The position numbers and the translations under genes are program-made. Of a stretch of DNA of 64,000 nucleotides, positions 1 to 8,813 are shown one piece after another. Numbering within the stretch: the first letter of the stretch is position 1; every line of letters begins with the position of its first letter. Origin of the DNA: Ruminococcus sp. Zagget11. GTDB lineage: Bacteria; Bacillota; Clostridia; Oscillospirales; Ruminococcaceae. The stretch lies in assembly GCA_001941135.1 (NCBI GenBank), contig MSHL01000024.1:47713-111712 (forward strand), given 5' to 3'. Under the pieces are notes generated by a model. That model did no database searches and was not told the DNA's origin. It saw only the letters and a list, made by a program, of their open reading frames with translations.

Positions 1-5
1 TAAAG

Positions 6-133
6 CCATACATGAGTCTCATCATCGGGTATTTAAAACCCTAAGGTAAGCCGTGCCGAGCAGCGCCCATTTGCACTGTATGGCAGATATGTCGATTTGC
101 CGCAATTACTTGCCGATTACTCCCTCATGGATA
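6..133 (-). promoter_or_regulatory. candidate yybP-ykoY (Mn2+) riboswitch
   Basis: Read on the minus strand, the leader starts ATCCATGAGGGAGTAATCGG and ends CCGATGATGAGACTCATG. CATGAG pairs with CTCATG as a closing P1 stem, and ATCGG with CCGAT as a second helix. GGGAGTA and ATGAGAC sit where the yybP-ykoY family has its conserved GGGGAGUA and GAGAC/AAGAC loops. It lies directly downstream of a strong minus-strand promoter. The regulated gene, usually a Mn2+ exporter (UPF0016, MntP or P-type ATPase), would be beyond the left edge. The match was made by eye; another structured leader is possible. Confidence 0.6.
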
Positions 134-143
134 TTAATTTATA

Positions 144-172
144 ATGATACCACATATTTTGATTATTGTCAA
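144..172 (-). promoter_or_regulatory. sigma-A promoter of the riboswitch leader
   Basis: Minus strand TTGACA, 17-bp spacer, TATCAT. Transcription would start about 10 bases before the structured leader and run off the left edge of the window. It also lies just past the 3' end of the GH5 gene. Confidence 0.75.
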
Positions 173-213
173 GAAAAATTTTTCCGATTGATACATTATC
201 CGAGAGTATTGTA

Positions 214-2213
214 TTATCCGATTTCGGACGCCTCTGTCAGGGTAATTCCGTTTTCACCGAGGGGTATTTCATGGTCAAGTCCCACAAATTTTCCGTCAGC
301 CTGCCAAAGCACCTCCTTGACAAATTCGTACTTTTCCTCGTCCCATGTTGTAAAATCGTCCAGAACCAAACCGCCTGTGTCACCCGAATTGGAGTTAAAG
401 CACCAAAATGTATGGTTAATTCTGTTTTCGGAAATAAACTGCCGCAGATAGGTCATCCACTTTAAATTGGGCTGTGTCATAATCCGCCCCATTCTCCGAT
501 AAGCAGGGGAGCAATGTCGTTTTCCTGTATGTAAAACCAGTTATCATGCCATACATCCTCGTAAAGGGATTCATAGGTGTAATCGCCGTCAAACCATGAT
601 TGCGCATATACCGTAGGACCGTAATCGTGGGGCGAATACACCAGCTTGTTCTGATATTTTCCTAAATCTACGGGATTATCCGCCACACCTCTTAAATTAC
701 CTCCCCACCAAGTGTAATAGTAATCAAAGGGGTTTTGTGAGGAAAAGTCGCCGTTTACGTCCGTATCTGTGGGATATATTTCTATTCCCTCAACAACTAT
801 TAAAACATTGGGATTTTCACCGAGTACGGCAGCTGCCGCCTTTTCGGCAATGTATTTCCAGTTATCGCTGTCTGTGGAATCGTCCCACTTAGCGCGAGGG
901 GATTCGTTTGCTTTTCCGTGGGGTTCATTTTTAAGGTCATAGGCTATAATAGTATCGTCCTGCGAATAACGTGCCGCTATCCATGAGAGGGCGGCAAGAT
1001 AATCCTCCTCGGTAATATCACCATTATACCACATATTGTAATTATGTCCCGATGCGTCCGTTTCGGCACTGTGAATATCTATCATTATCTTAATGCCGTT
1101 TGCGCGGCACTGTCCTATAACATAATCGAATATTTTCAGACTGTTAAGCCCGACTAAATAATAGTTGGTTGCTTGGTTGAAATTTGCGGTGGGGTAGCTG
1201 CCCTCCGACCATTCAAGGATCAGCTCCGCGGATATAGGTACACGAAGCAGATTAAAGCCTCTGTCTGCAATTGAAGATATTGATGTGTTAAGGCCACAGC
1301 TCCACAGACCGTCAAAGGTGTTCGTTCCGGTGTTATATCCGAACCAGTTAATTCCCGTAAGCCAAACCTCGTTACCGTCGTCATCATAGATTTTGCTGCC
1401 GTCGGTGTGCAGCCAGTCATCTGTAGTCGCTTCGGGAACGTCCTTTGCGGGAGTGTAGCTTACACCACTGTAATATGTATTTCCGCTTGAAGCTGATGCT
1501 GAAATAGATTGTCCCGAAACAGTTGCCTCAAAGCTGTCGTTTATATCCGCATTTTTCAGGATAATACCGAATGAAACGCTTTCACCGTCCGCTATCACAG
1601 AGTTATATTCCTCGGGAACAACGGTAATAATGCCGTTCTCCAGTGAAAGTGAGCAGTTCCAGTGCTGATCAACGGAAATACCGCTGCCTACCGTTATTTC
1701 GGCAGTCCATGAGCCGACCGATGTTCCCGAACAGCTTACTATACCGTTAAACTGGGCATAGCTGCTGCTGCCGTCGTTCCAGCTGTTTTCGGCTTTGAAT
1801 GTTATGGATATTCCCTCGGTAATATCAGGCGTTGTATCGGCAGTTACATCATTATTGCTTTCCGTTTTCGCTGAAGAAGCTGTTACGTCAGAGGCTTCTG
1901 TTTCTTTTGCCGATACCAATGTTTCCGTGGAATTAGTTACAGCGATCACCTCCACTGTGGTTTGTGCCGCCGCTCCGCCTTGCGAATAAGGGTCGTAATC
2001 GTCCGCAAAGGGGTCATATGAAGCACCGAAAAAATCACTTTCCTCTGTCTGCACATCATCGGTATTATCTTCCTCATCAACAGATGAATATGCAGTTGAA
2101 TCGGCTGTGGTAACGGCAGACTGATCTGTATCGCCGCCACATCCGACCAGCAGCGAAGCCGTCATTGCTGCACAGATTATAAGGGATAAAGATTTTCTTT
2201 TTATTTTATTCAT
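214..2213 (-). pseudogene. GH5 cellulase lipoprotein with CBM2-like module, frameshifted near the 3' end
   Basis: Endo-beta-1,4-glucanase of glycoside hydrolase family 5, predicted to be lipid-anchored outside the cell. A lipoprotein signal (LLVGC, Cys25) is followed by a Ser/Thr/Asp-rich linker to about residue 130, then a CBM2-like beta module (about 131-240, with NSWNDG and HWNCSLS), then the GH5 barrel from about 260. The acid/base Glu is in DLKNEPHG and the nucleophile Glu in LLIGEWGG. The main ORF stops right after GEWGGL, but the expected C-terminus ([15 protein letters not shown]...[15 protein letters not shown]) continues in another frame from 492 to 214. One extra T in GGATTATGA, giving GGA TTT ATG, would restore [12 protein letters not shown]. 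The break at 481-482 is therefore a one-base deletion, either real or a sequencing error. RBS GGAGG lies 7 bases before the ATG. Confidence 0.88.
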
Positions 2214-2250
2214 ATTATGTCCTCCAATTAAAATTGTAACTATTATTACA

Positions 2251-2279
2251 AGTATACCATGTTAGTTTACCGATTTCAA
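2251..2279 (-). promoter_or_regulatory. promoter of the GH5 gene
   Basis: Minus strand TTGAAA, 17-bp spacer, TATACT, about 40 bases upstream of the cellulase start codon. Confidence 0.6.
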
Positions 2280-2306
2280 GTGATTTTCACATTTTTGCAA
2301 AGTAAA

Positions 2307-2330
2307 CGGCGAAGCTTTTTTGCTCCGCCG
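2307..2330 (-). terminator. hairpin after the ABC exporter operon
   Basis: CGGCG-A-AGC / GCT-C-CGCCG stem with a six-base loop and one internal mismatch, just past the permease stop codon. The downstream T-run on the minus strand is weak, so this is a possible terminator only. Confidence 0.45.
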
Positions 2331-2337
2331 CATTTTG

Positions 2338-5300
2338 TTATTCTATTGCTTTCATAGAAACCACCATATCGATTTTCTTCAGCTTAAAATGGAGAATTAC
2401 ATTCACTATCACCGAGAATAGAATCATCAGCGCCGCCGCCAATACAAAGACATAGGCGGGAATTTCAGGCGAGAACATTACAGCATCGACCTCCGATGTG
2501 CGTATAACAAAGCCCTCAAGGAAGATCCCCAGTATCAGTCCCGCCACAATTCCGATAAAGGTTGAAATAATGCTCTCTCGGTAAATATATGCATCGGTTT
2601 CATGGTCATAAAATCCAAGCACCTTTATGGTGGCAAGCTCTCTTTCTCTCTCATTCACGGTTATATTGGCAAGATTGAGAAGTATAACAAATGAAAGTGC
2701 CGCCGCAAATGCAACCACCACTATTACGATTAAATCCATACTGCTTACAAGATTTCTAAAGCTTTCCGCGCCGTCATAAAGGAATGTAACGGACAGAATA
2801 CCGTCATAAAGGAGCATTTCCCTTGAAAAGTCCTCCCGTACATCCTTTTCGGGAGTGCCGCCGGTATTTATCAGAATAACATTCTCATCTGCTGCACCGA
2901 ACATTTCCTCGTAAACGTCCATTGTGATATAGCAATAGTTGTAGGTATAGTTTTCGCAAATATCTGTTATGGTCAGCGGACGGTCACTGCCCTCAATATA
3001 GAGAGTATCGCCGATATCAGCGTCCAAAAGCCTTGACAGCTTCTCGTTAATAACACAGCCGTCATCAAGTATAATAGGTTCATCGGTGGTACGCTCTCTC
3101 AAAACGATATAGTCGTTTAATTCATCTAAAGAGGACGGAACAAAGACATATGCCTCAAAGGAGGTGCTTTCGGAGGTGATTTCCTTGGACTCCTGCACAG
3201 CAAAGGTATAGCCCTCCACAAGCTCGGAATTATCAAGATAGTCCAGATATTCCGCTATTTCCTCCTCATCGGCTGTGTCGTTGGGGATGGCTATTGCGTC
3301 ATATATAAATATCTCATCATACTGCAAATCCGCAATGCAGGATATGGAGTATTTAAGTCCAATACCTGCCACCATAAGGGCACAGCTTCCCGCAACTCCT
3401 ACAACCGTAACAAAAAATCTTGTTTTGTACCGCAAAAGATTTCTGAATGTAACCTTTGATGTGAAATTGAGCCTGTTCCATATAAAGTGAATTTTTTCAA
3501 GGAAAATTCTTCTGCCGTCCTTCGGTGGCTTTGGTCGTATAAGCTGTGCGGGAACGATGTTCAATGACTTGCTTGCGGTATATACCGTTGCAACTCCCGT
3601 GCAAAGTATCGAAACGACAATGCAGGCAAGCGCAAACGCAGGCCGGAACGGTGTTTCAAATATGGGATAGTTGTACATGGTACAGTAAGCAATGTATATT
3701 ATGTTGGGAAGCAGCTTAAATCCCAATGCAGTGCCTATAACTCCTCCTATTACGCTTGCGGAAACAGCGTAAAGCACATATTGCATAATTATGGCGGATG
3801 AGCTGTAGCCCAGTGCTTTGAGAACACCTGTTTCCGTGCGCTGTTCCTCAACCATTCTCGACATAGTTGTGGCACACATAAGCGCGGCAATTATTATAAA
3901 GAAAACAGGGAATACCTTTGCAATGGCGTCAACACGTTCAGCGTCCTCACCGTATGTAAGACAGCCGGGATTAAATTCATCTCTGTTCCATACATACCAC
4001 TTAGCCTCGTCGGCAGCATCCTCCAATTCCTTTTCCGCATCGCTTATTTCCTGCTCAGCATCCGCAATTTCGGATTTCCCATTTTCGATTTCTTCGGCAG
4101 CCTCGTCCAAGGTCTTTTTAGCGGATGCAAGCTGTGATTCCGCTTCGCCTATCTGCTGCAGAGTTTCATTAAACTGATCCTGAATCGAATCAACCGTCTG
4201 AATTTGCGTATCGGCAGTTGACATAGCCTGTGCCGCCGCGGCGTGTACAGTTTCATTTACCTGAGTTATAGCTGCCTTGGCAGTAGCCTTGCCTACAGGG
4301 TCTTTATCGGGATTGGTAATGATGTACACCGCAAGGTAATCGGCAATTTGAATGTCTAATCCGTACTTGTCATAAATTGTCTGAATTTCCTGTATATCCT
4401 CAAGTGTTGAATCAAACAGCTGCCGCTGGTACATCATATCATACTTTTCAATATAACCGTCAAGTATGTTACAGGTGGACAACAGCTCCGCAGACGCGGT
4501 TGAACCGTCATCAAGCTGTACAAGGGAGCTTTCATATTCGGCAACGGCATCCTCATATTGCTGTCGGGCATCTGCAACCTCCGCAGCATTGGCTGTATAT
4601 TCATCATACCCGTCTTGATATTCCTTTTCGGCATCCTCAAGCTCAGCCTTTGCGTCTTCGATTTCGGCTTTTACATCCTCTATTTCCTGTTTTGCATCGG
4701 CAAAGGCATCTGTTTTGCGAATTTCAAGCCGTTCATCAGCCAGTGCTTCAAGCTTATCCTCCTCATCCGCAACAATCTGATTGTATTCATCGGAAAATGG
4801 CTCTGCATCGGCAGCGCCGTTTACTTTAAGGTAAATATCCGTATAAACGTCTAAGCTGAAATCCTCGTCAGGTATGTAAAAAAAGGCACTAAGCGTACCG
4901 CTGCCCACAGTTGTGGATCCGCGTTCAAAGGAAACATACATAGGGGATTTACACAGACCGACTACTGTGTATTCGGTGACAGTAAGCGTATCGGATATAT
5001 CGTCATCTGTTGCTGATACAAAAGTGACGGTGTCACCAACGCTGTAGCTGAGAGGTGATTTGGCATCGGCATCTGCAAGACATTCGCCGCTGTTTTGAGG
5101 AAGTCTGCCCTCGGTAAGATAGGGAATATTCAGTGATATATCCTCGCTGTATGAAATAAGCTTAACAGGAATATTGCCGTTTTCATCGTCCACATAAACA
5201 TCGGCGCTGTATCCCGCATCACCTGTTTCAAAATTCCCGCACTCCAAAACAGCGTTAAAATCATCCTCCGTAAGACCCAAAGTAGACTTAACCTGAATAT

Positions 5301-5475
5301 CAGCCAGCTGCTGCATTTCATAATACTTCCAAGCCGAATTTTTCATATAGCCGCAGGAGGATTTCACTCCGACAAAAAAGCAGCAGCCTATGGCGATTAT
5401 AGACATGACGGCTATAAATCTTCCCGGTGACTTTTTAATGCCCCTCAGGGTATTCAGTGCAATTTTACTTTTCAT
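2338..5475 (-). CDS. FtsX-family ABC transporter permease with periplasmic-type coiled coil
   Basis: Membrane subunit of a MacB/LolCE-type ABC exporter, 1045 aa. It has an N-terminal membrane segment (about residues 20-40) and a large extracellular part containing Glu/Asp/Ala-rich coiled coil around residues 255-300 and 420-490 (e.g. KQEIEDVKAEIEDAKAELEDAEK). A first FtsX core of three membrane segments lies at about 515-640. A second begins with a membrane helix near 690 and ends in an FtsX core at the C-terminus. The ORF track starts 11 codons earlier, but AAGGAG lies 10 bases before the internal ATG (MKSKIALNT), so I start there. It follows its ATPase with a 26-base gap, so the two form one operon. 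The substrate is unknown; family members act on antimicrobial peptides, lipoproteins or cell-wall hydrolase control. Confidence 0.9.
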   Translation of the reverse strand: MKSKIALNTLRGIKKSPGRFIAVMSIIAIGCCFFVGVKSSCGYMKNSAWKYYEMQQLADIQVKSTLGLTEDDFNAVLECGNFETGDAGYSADVYVDDENGNIPVKLISYSEDISLNIPYLTEGRLPQNSGECLADADAKSPLSYSVGDTVTFVSATDDDISDTLTVTEYTVVGLCKSPMYVSFERGSTTVGSGTLSAFFYIPDEDFSLDVYTDIYLKVNGAADAEPFSDEYNQIVADEEDKLEALADERLEIRKTDAFADAKQEIEDVKAEIEDAKAELEDAEKEYQDGYDEYTANAAEVADARQQYEDAVAEYESSLVQLDDGSTASAELLSTCNILDGYIEKYDMMYQRQLFDSTLEDIQEIQTIYDKYGLDIQIADYLAVYIITNPDKDPVGKATAKAAITQVNETVHAAAAQAMSTADTQIQTVDSIQDQFNETLQQIGEAESQLASAKKTLDEAAEEIENGKSEIADAEQEISDAEKELEDAADEAKWYVWNRDEFNPGCLTYGEDAERVDAIAKVFPVFFIIIAALMCATTMSRMVEEQRTETGVLKALGYSSSAIIMQYVLYAVSASVIGGVIGTALGFKLLPNIIYIAYCTMYNYPIFETPFRPAFALACIVVSILCTGVATVYTASKSLNIVPAQLIRPKPPKDGRRIFLEKIHFIWNRLNFTSKVTFRNLLRYKTRFFVTVVGVAGSCALMVAGIGLKYSISCIADLQYDEIFIYDAIAIPNDTADEEEIAEYLDYLDNSELVEGYTFAVQESKEITSESTSFEAYVFVPSSLDELNDYIVLRERTTDEPIILDDGCVINEKLSRLLDADIGDTLYIEGSDRPLTITDICENYTYNYCYITMDVYEEMFGAADENVILINTGGTPEKDVREDFSREMLLYDGILSVTFLYDGAESFRNLVSSMDLIVIVVVAFAAALSFVILLNLANITVNERERELATIKVLGFYDHETDAYIYRESIISTFIGIVAGLILGIFLEGFVIRTSEVDAVMFSPEIPAYVFVLAAALMILFSVIVNVILHFKLKKIDMVVSMKAIE

Positions 5476-5501
5476 ATAAACATATCTCCTTGCCGGGCTT
5501 T

Positions 5502-6203
5502 TTACCATTCAATTTGTTCCACAGGCATAGGTGTCGGATTAAGCGAGATTTTCGCAACCTTACTGTTTTTTATCTTAATAACTCTGTCAGCCATAGGCAT
5601 AATAGCCGAGTTGTGGGTAATTACGATTACAGTCATACCCTTTTCGCGGCAGGTGGTCTGCAAAAGCTTAAGTATATTTTTTCCCGTGTTATAGTCAAGA
5701 GCGCCGGTTAGCTCATCACAGAGGAGAAGCTTGGGCGACTTGGCAAGTGCCCTTGCAATGGAAACTCTCTGCTGTTCGCCTCCCGAAAGCTGGGCGGGGA
5801 AATTGTTCATTCTGTCCTCAAGTCCCACTTGAATAAGCGTTTCCTTGGCATCGCACGGATCTTTGGCAATTTGTGAAGCAAGCTCCACATTTTCGAGAGC
5901 GGTAAGATTTTGTACAAGGTTGTAAAACTGAAATACAAAGCCGATATCGTATCTGCGGTATTTTGTAAGAGCCTTTCTGTCAAGAGCGGCTATATTTACT
6001 CCGTCAACATTAATTTCACCCTCATCGCAGGTGTCCATTCCGCCTAAAAGGTTAAGTACAGTGGTTTTGCCCGCACCGCTTGCGCCGGTTATAACAACAA
6101 ATTCACCCTTTTCAATATCAAATGAAACACCGTCTGATGCGGTAATTGTAACCTCACCCATTTTATAGCGCTTATATACATCCTTCACAGAAACATAGCT
6201 CAT
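5502..6203 (-). CDS. ABC transporter ATP-binding protein, MacB/LolD type
   Basis: Cytoplasmic ATPase partner of the FtsX-type permease that follows it, 233 aa. Walker A is GASGAGKTT, the Q-loop region is [18 protein letters not shown], the signature is [15 protein letters not shown], Walker B is [12 protein letters not shown] and the switch His is in VIVITHN. The start [13 protein letters not shown] is preferred over the upstream ATG of the ORF track because AAAGGAG sits 9 bases before it. Length and motifs are those of the LolD/MacB/YtrE group. Confidence 0.93.
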   Translation of the reverse strand: MSYVSVKDVYKRYKMGEVTITASDGVSFDIEKGEFVVITGASGAGKTTVLNLLGGMDTCDEGEINVDGVNIAALDRKALTKYRRYDIGFVFQFYNLVQNLTALENVELASQIAKDPCDAKETLIQVGLEDRMNNFPAQLSGGEQQRVSIARALAKSPKLLLCDELTGALDYNTGKNILKLLQTTCREKGMTVIVITHNSAIMPMADRVIKIKNSKVAKISLNPTPMPVEQIEW

Positions 6204-6304
6204 ATTATTACTCCTTTGCCGCAAAAGTAACCTAATTACAGATAATATAATTATATCACAGATTATGAACAAAAATATATAGACATATTTAACAAAGGTT
6301 ATAT

Positions 6305-6338
6305 AAAAAACAGCCGCTGAATTGTAAAACAGCGGCTG
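6305..6338 (-). terminator. intrinsic terminator of ychF
   Basis: Perfect 9-bp stem CAGCCGCTG/CAGCGGCTG, 10-base loop, and a T6 run on the minus strand, about 25 bases past the ychF stop codon. Confidence 0.85.
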
Positions 6339-6361
6339 CTTTTCACCTGATTATCACAAAT

Positions 6362-7456
6362 TTATACATTGAAACGGAAAAGAACGATATCTCCGTCCTG
6401 CATAACATATTCCTTGCCCTCGGAGCGCACAAGCCCCTTTTCTTTTGCGGCTGTCATACTGCCGCAGCTCATCAAATCATCAAAGGAAACAACCTCCGCG
6501 CGGATAAAACCCTTTTCAAAATCACTATGTATTTTGCCGGCTGCCTGGGGTGCTTTTGTGCCCTTGGTTATGGTCCATGCCCTTACCTCAGGCTTGCCTG
6601 CGGTGAGATAGGAAATAAGTCCCAACAAAGAATAGCCCTCCTTGATTATTCTGTCAAGACCCGACTGCTCAAGTCCCAATTCCTCTAAGAACATCTGCTT
6701 ATCCTCATCGTTCATGTTGGAAATTTCCGCCTCAAGCTGTGCGCAGATGGGGAATACGGCTGCCTTTTCCGCCGCCGCAATATCGCACACGGTTTTATAG
6801 TGGACAGATGTTGACAGATCACTCTTGAAATCGTCCTCGCTAAGGTTAGCCGCATATATAACGGGCTTAGCGGAAAGCAGGGGAGTGGAGGATATAATCT
6901 CTCTTTGCTCCTCGGTGTAATCAAATGAACGTGCCGAATGTCCATCCTCAAGATGTGCTTTAAGCGCTTCCAAAAACTCAAGCTCAGCCTGATATTTCTT
7001 GTCAGCCTTAATCATCTTTTTAGTCTTGTCAATACGTCTGTCCAGCAGCTCTATATCTGAAAAGATAAGCTCCAAATCAATGGTTTCTATGTCACGCCGA
7101 GGATCTATGCTGCCGTCAACGTGAATAATATTGCTGTCCTCAAAGCACCTTACCACATGGACAATAGCATCAACCTCTCTGATATTTGCAAGGAACTTGT
7201 TTCCCAATCCCTCGCCCTTGGAAGCGCCCTTTACCAGTCCCGCAATATCCACAAATTCCAAAACAGCGGGGGTAAATTTTTCGGGAGAATACATATCCCT
7301 AAGTTTGTCAAGACGGCTATCGGGAACAGAAACTATTCCCACATTGGGTTCAATCGTGCAGAATGGGTAATTTGCCGACTGTGCGCCCGCATTGGTAAGA
7401 GCGTTAAAAAGCGTGCTTTTTCCTACATTTGGAAGACCAACCATACCTAATTTCAT
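6362..7456 (-). CDS. ychF: redox-regulated ribosome-binding ATPase YchF/EngD
   Basis: OBG-family P-loop protein that hydrolyses ATP rather than GTP and binds the 70S ribosome and large subunit. The 364 aa match the usual length. G1 is GLPNVGKST (residues 7-15), the switch region is [22 protein letters not shown], a helical coiled insertion lies around residues 130-200, and the C-terminal TGS domain ends [16 protein letters not shown]...[10 protein letters not shown]. The expected NKxD specificity motif is replaced by AANLSEDD, as is usual in YchF. A small membrane-protein gene lies 55 bp upstream and may be co-transcribed. Confidence 0.97.
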   Translation of the reverse strand: MKLGMVGLPNVGKSTLFNALTNAGAQSANYPFCTIEPNVGIVSVPDSRLDKLRDMYSPEKFTPAVLEFVDIAGLVKGASKGEGLGNKFLANIREVDAIVHVVRCFEDSNIIHVDGSIDPRRDIETIDLELIFSDIELLDRRIDKTKKMIKADKKYQAELEFLEALKAHLEDGHSARSFDYTEEQREIISSTPLLSAKPVIYAANLSEDDFKSDLSTSVHYKTVCDIAAAEKAAVFPICAQLEAEISNMNDEDKQMFLEELGLEQSGLDRIIKEGYSLLGLISYLTAGKPEVRAWTITKGTKAPQAAGKIHSDFEKGFIRAEVVSFDDLMSCGSMTAAKEKGLVRSEGKEYVMQDGDIVLFRFNV

Positions 7457-7511
7457 ATCAGTGAAAATTCCTTTACTTTATAGTATAATTTTATATTCGC
7501 CGGACACGGCA

Positions 7512-7736
7512 TTACTCATCGTCAAAATCCAGATTATTCACATAATCGTCCGCATCAAAGTCATCGCAGCAGTCACATCCGCTGATTTTCTTGTGGCAGG
7601 CAATACCTGCGGCACAAACTCCCACAATAGCACCCACAAGGAACGAGCATACGGTGAGGAGAACAAGAGCGCCCTTGGAGAGCTTTACCTTTTCCTCGGC
7701 ACATTCTATAATATCATCTAACATTTCCTGAAACAT
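7512..7736 (-). CDS. small single-span membrane protein with acidic Cys/Asp-rich tail
   Basis: A 74-aa protein, not recognised. Residues 1-20 are an amphipathic charged segment, about 21-46 one hydrophobic helix (ALVLLTVCSFLVGAIVGVCAAGIAC), and the tail carries CDCCDDFDADDYVNNLDFDDE. The layout resembles YtxH-type small proteins but no family motif is clear. I start at MFQEMLDD because AAAGGAT lies upstream; the ORF track begins 14 codons earlier without a ribosome site. The Cys and Asp cluster could bind a metal, which is speculation. Confidence 0.7.
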   Translation of the reverse strand: MFQEMLDDIIECAEEKVKLSKGALVLLTVCSFLVGAIVGVCAAGIACHKKISGCDCCDDFDADDYVNNLDFDDE

Positions 7737-7801
7737 AAATATACCATCCTTTCCGATTAAAAATACAGCATTACGCAAGCAATGCAGTATACCATAAGGC
7801 T

Positions 7802-7830
7802 ATTATACCCCATTGTGAATAAAATTTCAA
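7802..7830 (-). promoter_or_regulatory. promoter of the small membrane protein and probably ychF
   Basis: Minus strand TTGAAA, 17-bp spacer, TATAAT, 66 bases before the start codon of the 74-aa gene. Confidence 0.7.
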
Positions 7831-7933
7831 GGGCTTTTATAAAAAAATATACATTTCTTATTCCGTATGCTGCTTGTAAACCACAATTATAACTTACAAC
7901 AGATGCCACTGTTTTTTTCATTAACGGAAACCA

Positions 7934-7962
7934 TTGCATTGTACTTTTATTTGTGGTAAACT
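7934..7962 (+). promoter_or_regulatory. promoter of the ECF-like remnant
   Basis: TTGCAT, 17-bp spacer, TAAACT, followed by GGGGGTGAT upstream of the ATG at 7986. Confidence 0.55.
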
Positions 7963-7985
7963 GAAAAATGCGGGGGTGATATCAT

Positions 7986-8602
7986 ATGCTGTATGATGAA
8001 ATATATGAGCGGTACAAAGATAGGATTTTATCCTATTGCAAAACACTTCCGAACGGTAATATTCACAATGCTGAAGATTGTACACAAGAAATTTTTCTGA
8101 AATTAAGCAAAATAAACAATATAATCGAGCTTGCGGAAAAATTTAAAGGCACATCGGTCTACAGTAAGGGTGCAATAGGGAATATTCTTGCAAGTACCGA
8201 TAAATATAAGTTGGACATTCAGTCTACAAATGCTTTTAGTGCTGAAGCGTACATAACTCCCGACAATACTACCAATGACAAATACACTATTGACTTCACT
8301 AAAAAAACCTGACCTCAGATGAATTATCGGTAAATTTATCCAAAAAATTTTATTTGTGTTACAATTCAAACAGGACAAACCCCACAGCGTATGCAAAAGA
8401 AGAAGAATATACATTTTTGCCATACGAGGAAAAGCAGTTTTCCTTTGATGTTGAAGCTGATTTATGGGGTACGGAGGATGATAAAGTAATATATGGTTCA
8501 TGTGTACTTGAAATAACAAACAGTGATAAATATGATTATTTCAATGTTTTAAGTGCAGAACCATACATTGTAGAAAGGATTAAAAATGAAGAAAATAATT
8601 AG
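7986..8602 (+). pseudogene. ECF sigma factor remnant fused to a second, unrecognised reading frame; frameshifted
   Basis: The first about 42 codons (YDEIYERYKDRILSYCKTLP...NAEDCTQEIFLKL) read as sigma-70 region 2 of an ECF factor. Region 4 is absent: the frame runs on into an unrelated hydrophilic sequence of no recognised family. The frame stops at 8312, but the same protein clearly continues in the next frame (LTSDELSVNLSKKFYLCYNSNRTNP) to 8602. One more A in the A7 run at 8301-8307 would join them. I infer an in-frame deletion that joined a sigma gene to a downstream gene, followed by, or read with, a homopolymer indel. A strong RBS and promoter remain. Confidence 0.6.
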
Positions 8603-8746
8603 CGGTACCTCGGTTAAGCAAAATGAATGATAATAGTAATTATATGGCAAGCACGCACAAGGTATAGACAAGCGGTAAGCTGTTTCGACGATTTTTCAGT
8701 AACTTGCCCTACTTTTACTTGACACATACATTTCCCTAAAAAATCT

Positions 8747-8775
8747 TTGACAAATGAAATATAATGTGATATAAT
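8747..8775 (+). promoter_or_regulatory. promoter of the surface repeat protein
   Basis: TTGACA, 17-bp spacer, TATAAT, ending 38 bases before the start codon. I see no other signal in the preceding 150 bases. Confidence 0.85.
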
Positions 8776-8813
8776 AGGCTTATAATACTATCCCGTAAAG
8801 GAAATGATAATAA

